Below are positions 41,183 through 43,237 of a DNA stretch of 43,237 bases, one piece after another; position 1 is the first letter of the stretch, and every line of letters begins with the position of its first letter. A model generated the notes under the pieces. That model searched no databases. It was not told the origin of the DNA and saw nothing but the letters and a program-made list of their open reading frames with translations. Origin of the DNA: Clostridia bacterium (GTDB lineage Bacteria; Bacillota; Clostridia; Oscillospirales; CAG-272); the NCBI GenBank assembly GCA_017483125.1, contig JAFULU010000248.1, forward strand, positions 1 to 43,237, in the 5' to 3' direction. Position numbers and translations under genes: made by a program.

Positions 41183-42953
41183 GGATAGCACCTCCCATCT
41201 GGGACTCGGCGATCTCGTTGTAGATGGGGCAGGACTCCACCAGCTCGTCATGGGTACCGCACCCGATGACAGCCCCCTTGTCCATGACCAGAATGAGGTC
41301 GGCGTGCTTGATGGAGCTGACGCGCTGGGCGACGATCACCGTGGTTGTGGTGCGGTCAGCCCGCGCCTCGGCATCCTCACGGAGAGCCTTGCGGAGAGCC
41401 GCGTCGGTCTTGTAGTCCAGGGCGGAGGAGGCGTCGTCCAGCACCAGAATGTCGGGACTTCCTGCTAAAGCGCGGGAAATGAGGAGTCTTTGCTTCTGAC
41501 CGCCGCTGAGGTTGGTGCCCTTGACGGTCAGCTTGTGACCGTAGCCGTCGGCCAGCTTGGAGATGAACTCGTGAGCCTGGGCCATGGTGGCGGCGTGCAC
41601 CACCTGCTCGTGGGAGATCTCCCGCCCGAAGCGGATGTTATCCTCAATCGTACCCGCGTAGAGGAAATCGTTCTGCATGGCGATACCGAAGCGGGAGCGC
41701 AGCTCGGCGGGGGTCATGGTGCGGATGTCACGGCCTCCGATGCGGATGGTGCCGCTGCCTACGGGGACTTGGTAGAAGCGCATGAGCAGGGACAGAAGTG
41801 TGGTCTTGCCCGAGCCCGTAGCGCCGATAATGCCCAGGGTGCCCCCCTTGGGGAGGTTGAAGGAGACGGCGCGGGTGTTGTCGGTCTTGCCGCGGTAGGA
41901 GAAGGTGACGTTCTCAAAGGAGACGTAGCGGTCGGCGTGCTCGGGGAGGGCCATGACCCCCTCGGTAGCGGCCTCGCTGACGTCCTGCCCGCGGGCGTCC
42001 AGCACCTCGCAGATACGGTTCATGGAGGCGGTGCCCTTGGTGAACATCATGAAGATGCGGGTGATGGAGAGGAGGGCGTTGGAGAGGATGGTGAAGTACT
42101 GGATGAAGGAGATGATGGTGCCGGGATGGCAGGTGCCCGCGTTGACACGGATAGCACCCACCGCCATGACCGCCACCAGACCCACGTTCAGAAAGAGGTT
42201 GATGAGGGGATTGGACACCGACATATTGGCGGCGGCGGAAAGGCTGTCCTTCATGAGGTCACGGTTCACCACCTCAAAGCGGCTCTGCTCGTAGTCCTTG
42301 CGGGAGAGAGCCTTGATGACACGGATGCCTTGGGCGTCCTCCCGCACTACCCGCACCATGGCGTCCCCCGACTGCTGGGAGCGGCTGTAGAGGGGCACAC
42401 CCCGCTTGGAGACGATGTACACCGTCAGCACGATGAGGGGCATGACAGAGAACATGACCAGGGTCAGGACGGGATCCAGCGCAAGAGTAATGATGAGACC
42501 GCCTACCAGCAGAATGGGGGCGCGGACACCCAACCTCTGCATCATGCCCACCATGTGGTGGACGTTGTAGGTATCCGAGGTGAGGCGGGACTCCAGGGAG
42601 GGCACCGTAAAGCCGTCGGCCTGGGCGCAGGAGAGCCGCATGGTGGCGTCAAAGAGGTCGTGACGGATGGCGGTGGCCACGTCCTTGGCCACGTAGGCCG
42701 CCATGCGGTTGGCTACGATGTTGAACACCAGAGCCGCCACGGCGCAGACCGCCATGACACCGCCCCAGATGAGAATGGAGCGCACTCCCCCCTCGGTGTC
42801 CCTCGAGAGGGCGTAGTCCTTGATGATCTCGTTGAGGATCATACCCAGTATGTAGGGCAGGGCCAGCTCGACCAGCGTCCCCGCGATCTTGATGGCAAGT
42901 CCCACCGACATCCGACCCATGAAGGGACGGAGATAGGCGAATAGGCGTTTCAT
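41175..42953 (-). CDS. ABC exporter half-transporter, degenerate-site subunit
   Basis: The 592-residue half-transporter has six membrane helices (about 15-310) and a nucleotide-binding domain with Walker A GATGSGKTTLL, canonical signature LSGGQKQR, Walker B ILVLDDASSALD and VIVAQRVSS. The catalytic Glu is Asp and the H-loop His is Gln, the usual signs of a degenerate half. Paired with the next gene it would supply LSGGQ to the active site, as in heterodimeric BmrCD or TM287/288 exporters. The substrate is unknown; drugs, lipids or peptides are possible. AAAGGA lies 14 bases ahead of the ATG, a long spacing. Confidence 0.9.
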   Translation of the reverse strand: MKRLFAYLRPFMGRMSVGLAIKIAGTLVELALPYILGMILNEIIKDYALSRDTEGGVRSILIWGGVMAVCAVAALVFNIVANRMAAYVAKDVATAIRHDLFDATMRLSCAQADGFTVPSLESRLTSDTYNVHHMVGMMQRLGVRAPILLVGGLIITLALDPVLTLVMFSVMPLIVLTVYIVSKRGVPLYSRSQQSGDAMVRVVREDAQGIRVIKALSRKDYEQSRFEVVNRDLMKDSLSAAANMSVSNPLINLFLNVGLVAVMAVGAIRVNAGTCHPGTIISFIQYFTILSNALLSITRIFMMFTKGTASMNRICEVLDARGQDVSEAATEGVMALPEHADRYVSFENVTFSYRGKTDNTRAVSFNLPKGGTLGIIGATGSGKTTLLSLLMRFYQVPVGSGTIRIGGRDIRTMTPAELRSRFGIAMQNDFLYAGTIEDNIRFGREISHEQVVHAATMAQAHEFISKLADGYGHKLTVKGTNLSGGQKQRLLISRALAGSPDILVLDDASSALDYKTDAALRKALREDAEARADRTTTTVIVAQRVSSIKHADLILVMDKGAVIGCGTHDELVESCPIYNEIAESQMGGAILE

Positions 42954-43030
42954 GGTGGTGGGTCACATCCTTTCTGTTTCAAATTTGGGTTTATCGGTCT
43001 GACGGAACAGAGTGGAATTGGATAGGGGGA

Positions 43031-43222
43031 CCCTCATCCGTCACGCCTACGGCGTGCCACCTTCCCTCACAAGGGAAGGCTTTCGTAGTGTGTTTCTCGT
43101 TCTCTCAAAACTAAAAACATACTGATATATATATGTTTTTGAATAACAGAAAACATAAAAAGCCTTGCCTTCCCCGCGGGGGAAGGTGCCGACCAGCTCC
43201 TGCGGCGGGAGGCGGATGAGGG
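43031..43222. repeat. Nested palindromic element: two repeat units in inverted orientation
   Basis: CCCTCATCCG (43031-43040) is matched by CGGATGAGGG (43213-43222). Inside it, CCTTCCC...GGGAAGGC (about 43050-43080) is matched by the reverse-oriented GCCTTCCC...GGGGAAGG (43167-43186). At the centre, AAAAACATA (43113-43121) pairs with TATGTTTTT (43132-43140). Each flank is a REP-like unit of the kind seen at 41, and the centre is AT-rich. The rest of 42954-43237 holds no convincing gene. Confidence 0.7.
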
Positions 43223-43237
43223 TGGATCGTGTCACCG

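Noticed and set aside
43028..43222. CRISPR array
   Set aside because: Only two units in opposite orientation, with no regular direct repeats or spacers. I saw no CRISPR array or cas gene in the window.
1..43237. tRNA or rRNA genes
   Set aside because: I scanned the gaps for cloverleaf patterns and conserved rRNA sequence by eye and found none; a tRNAscan run would be decisive.

Overview
The window looks like chromosome from an uncultured, GC-rich, gut-type member of the Clostridia, most likely an Oscillospirales/Ruminococcaceae-like lineage (inference, no taxonomic search was possible). The pointers are the Firmicute order rpmH-rnpA-yidD-yidC-khpB-mnmE, a YidC with a lipoprotein signal, strong RBSs and TTGACA-17-TATAAT promoters, many lipoproteins with Pro-Thr-Glu linkers, ZapA, a glycosaminoglycan-type polysaccharide lyase, and short palindromic repeats of a kind I associate with gut Clostridia. 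Native genes are strongly GC-biased at third positions. Two genes (5053-6501 and 35483-36793) are clearly AT-rich and look acquired.

Layout: 1-3.3 kb holds a minus-strand pair, a large secreted lipoprotein and a stand-alone biotin ligase. 3.5-8.1 kb holds two paralogous trigger-factor/FKBP-like foldase lipoproteins, split by an AT-rich AlbA_2/RecG-like gene and an AT-rich spacer with a perfect inverted repeat. 8.2-13.8 kb is the ribosome, RNase P and membrane-insertion cluster rpmH, rnpA, yidD, yidC, khpB, mnmE. dnaA is not next to rpmH, and mnmG/rsmG/parAB do not follow mnmE. 14-17.5 kb holds a fatty-acyl-CoA synthetase, hemW and a DUF1292 gene. 17.5-18 kb holds a possible structured RNA and a 168-bp foldback MITE-like element with perfect 18-bp ends. 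18-21.2 kb is a three-gene membrane-stress module resembling Bacillus ydjI-ydjG-ydjH, with no pspA in view.

21.3-23.7 kb is a minus-strand set: a lipoprotein, a small membrane protein and a Gfo/Idh/MocA oxidoreductase. 23.8-26.6 kb holds two secreted plus-strand proteins, an endonuclease/exonuclease/phosphatase-fold lipoprotein and a CBM9-like protein with a Cys-containing C-terminal anchor. 26.6-29.5 kb is zapA followed by a U32/DUF3656 protein (RlhA type), on the minus strand. 29.6-36.8 kb, plus strand, holds proB, a 1,286-residue protein fusing a TIR-like N-terminus to a long array of Sel1 repeats, gpsA, and an AT-rich DUF4041/GIY-YIG gene. 36.9-43 kb, minus strand, is an asymmetric heterodimeric ABC exporter pair followed by a PL8-family lyase without a signal peptide and a tiny lipoprotein. 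The right end is a nested palindromic repeat.

The strongest candidates for unusual biology are the TIR-like/Sel1 giant protein in a metabolic operon, a YidC whose conserved groove arginine appears replaced by glutamate, a zinc ribbon shared by an exported foldase and a cytoplasmic SPFH protein, the TTAA-flanked MITE beside a possible ncRNA, and the family of paired palindromic repeats.
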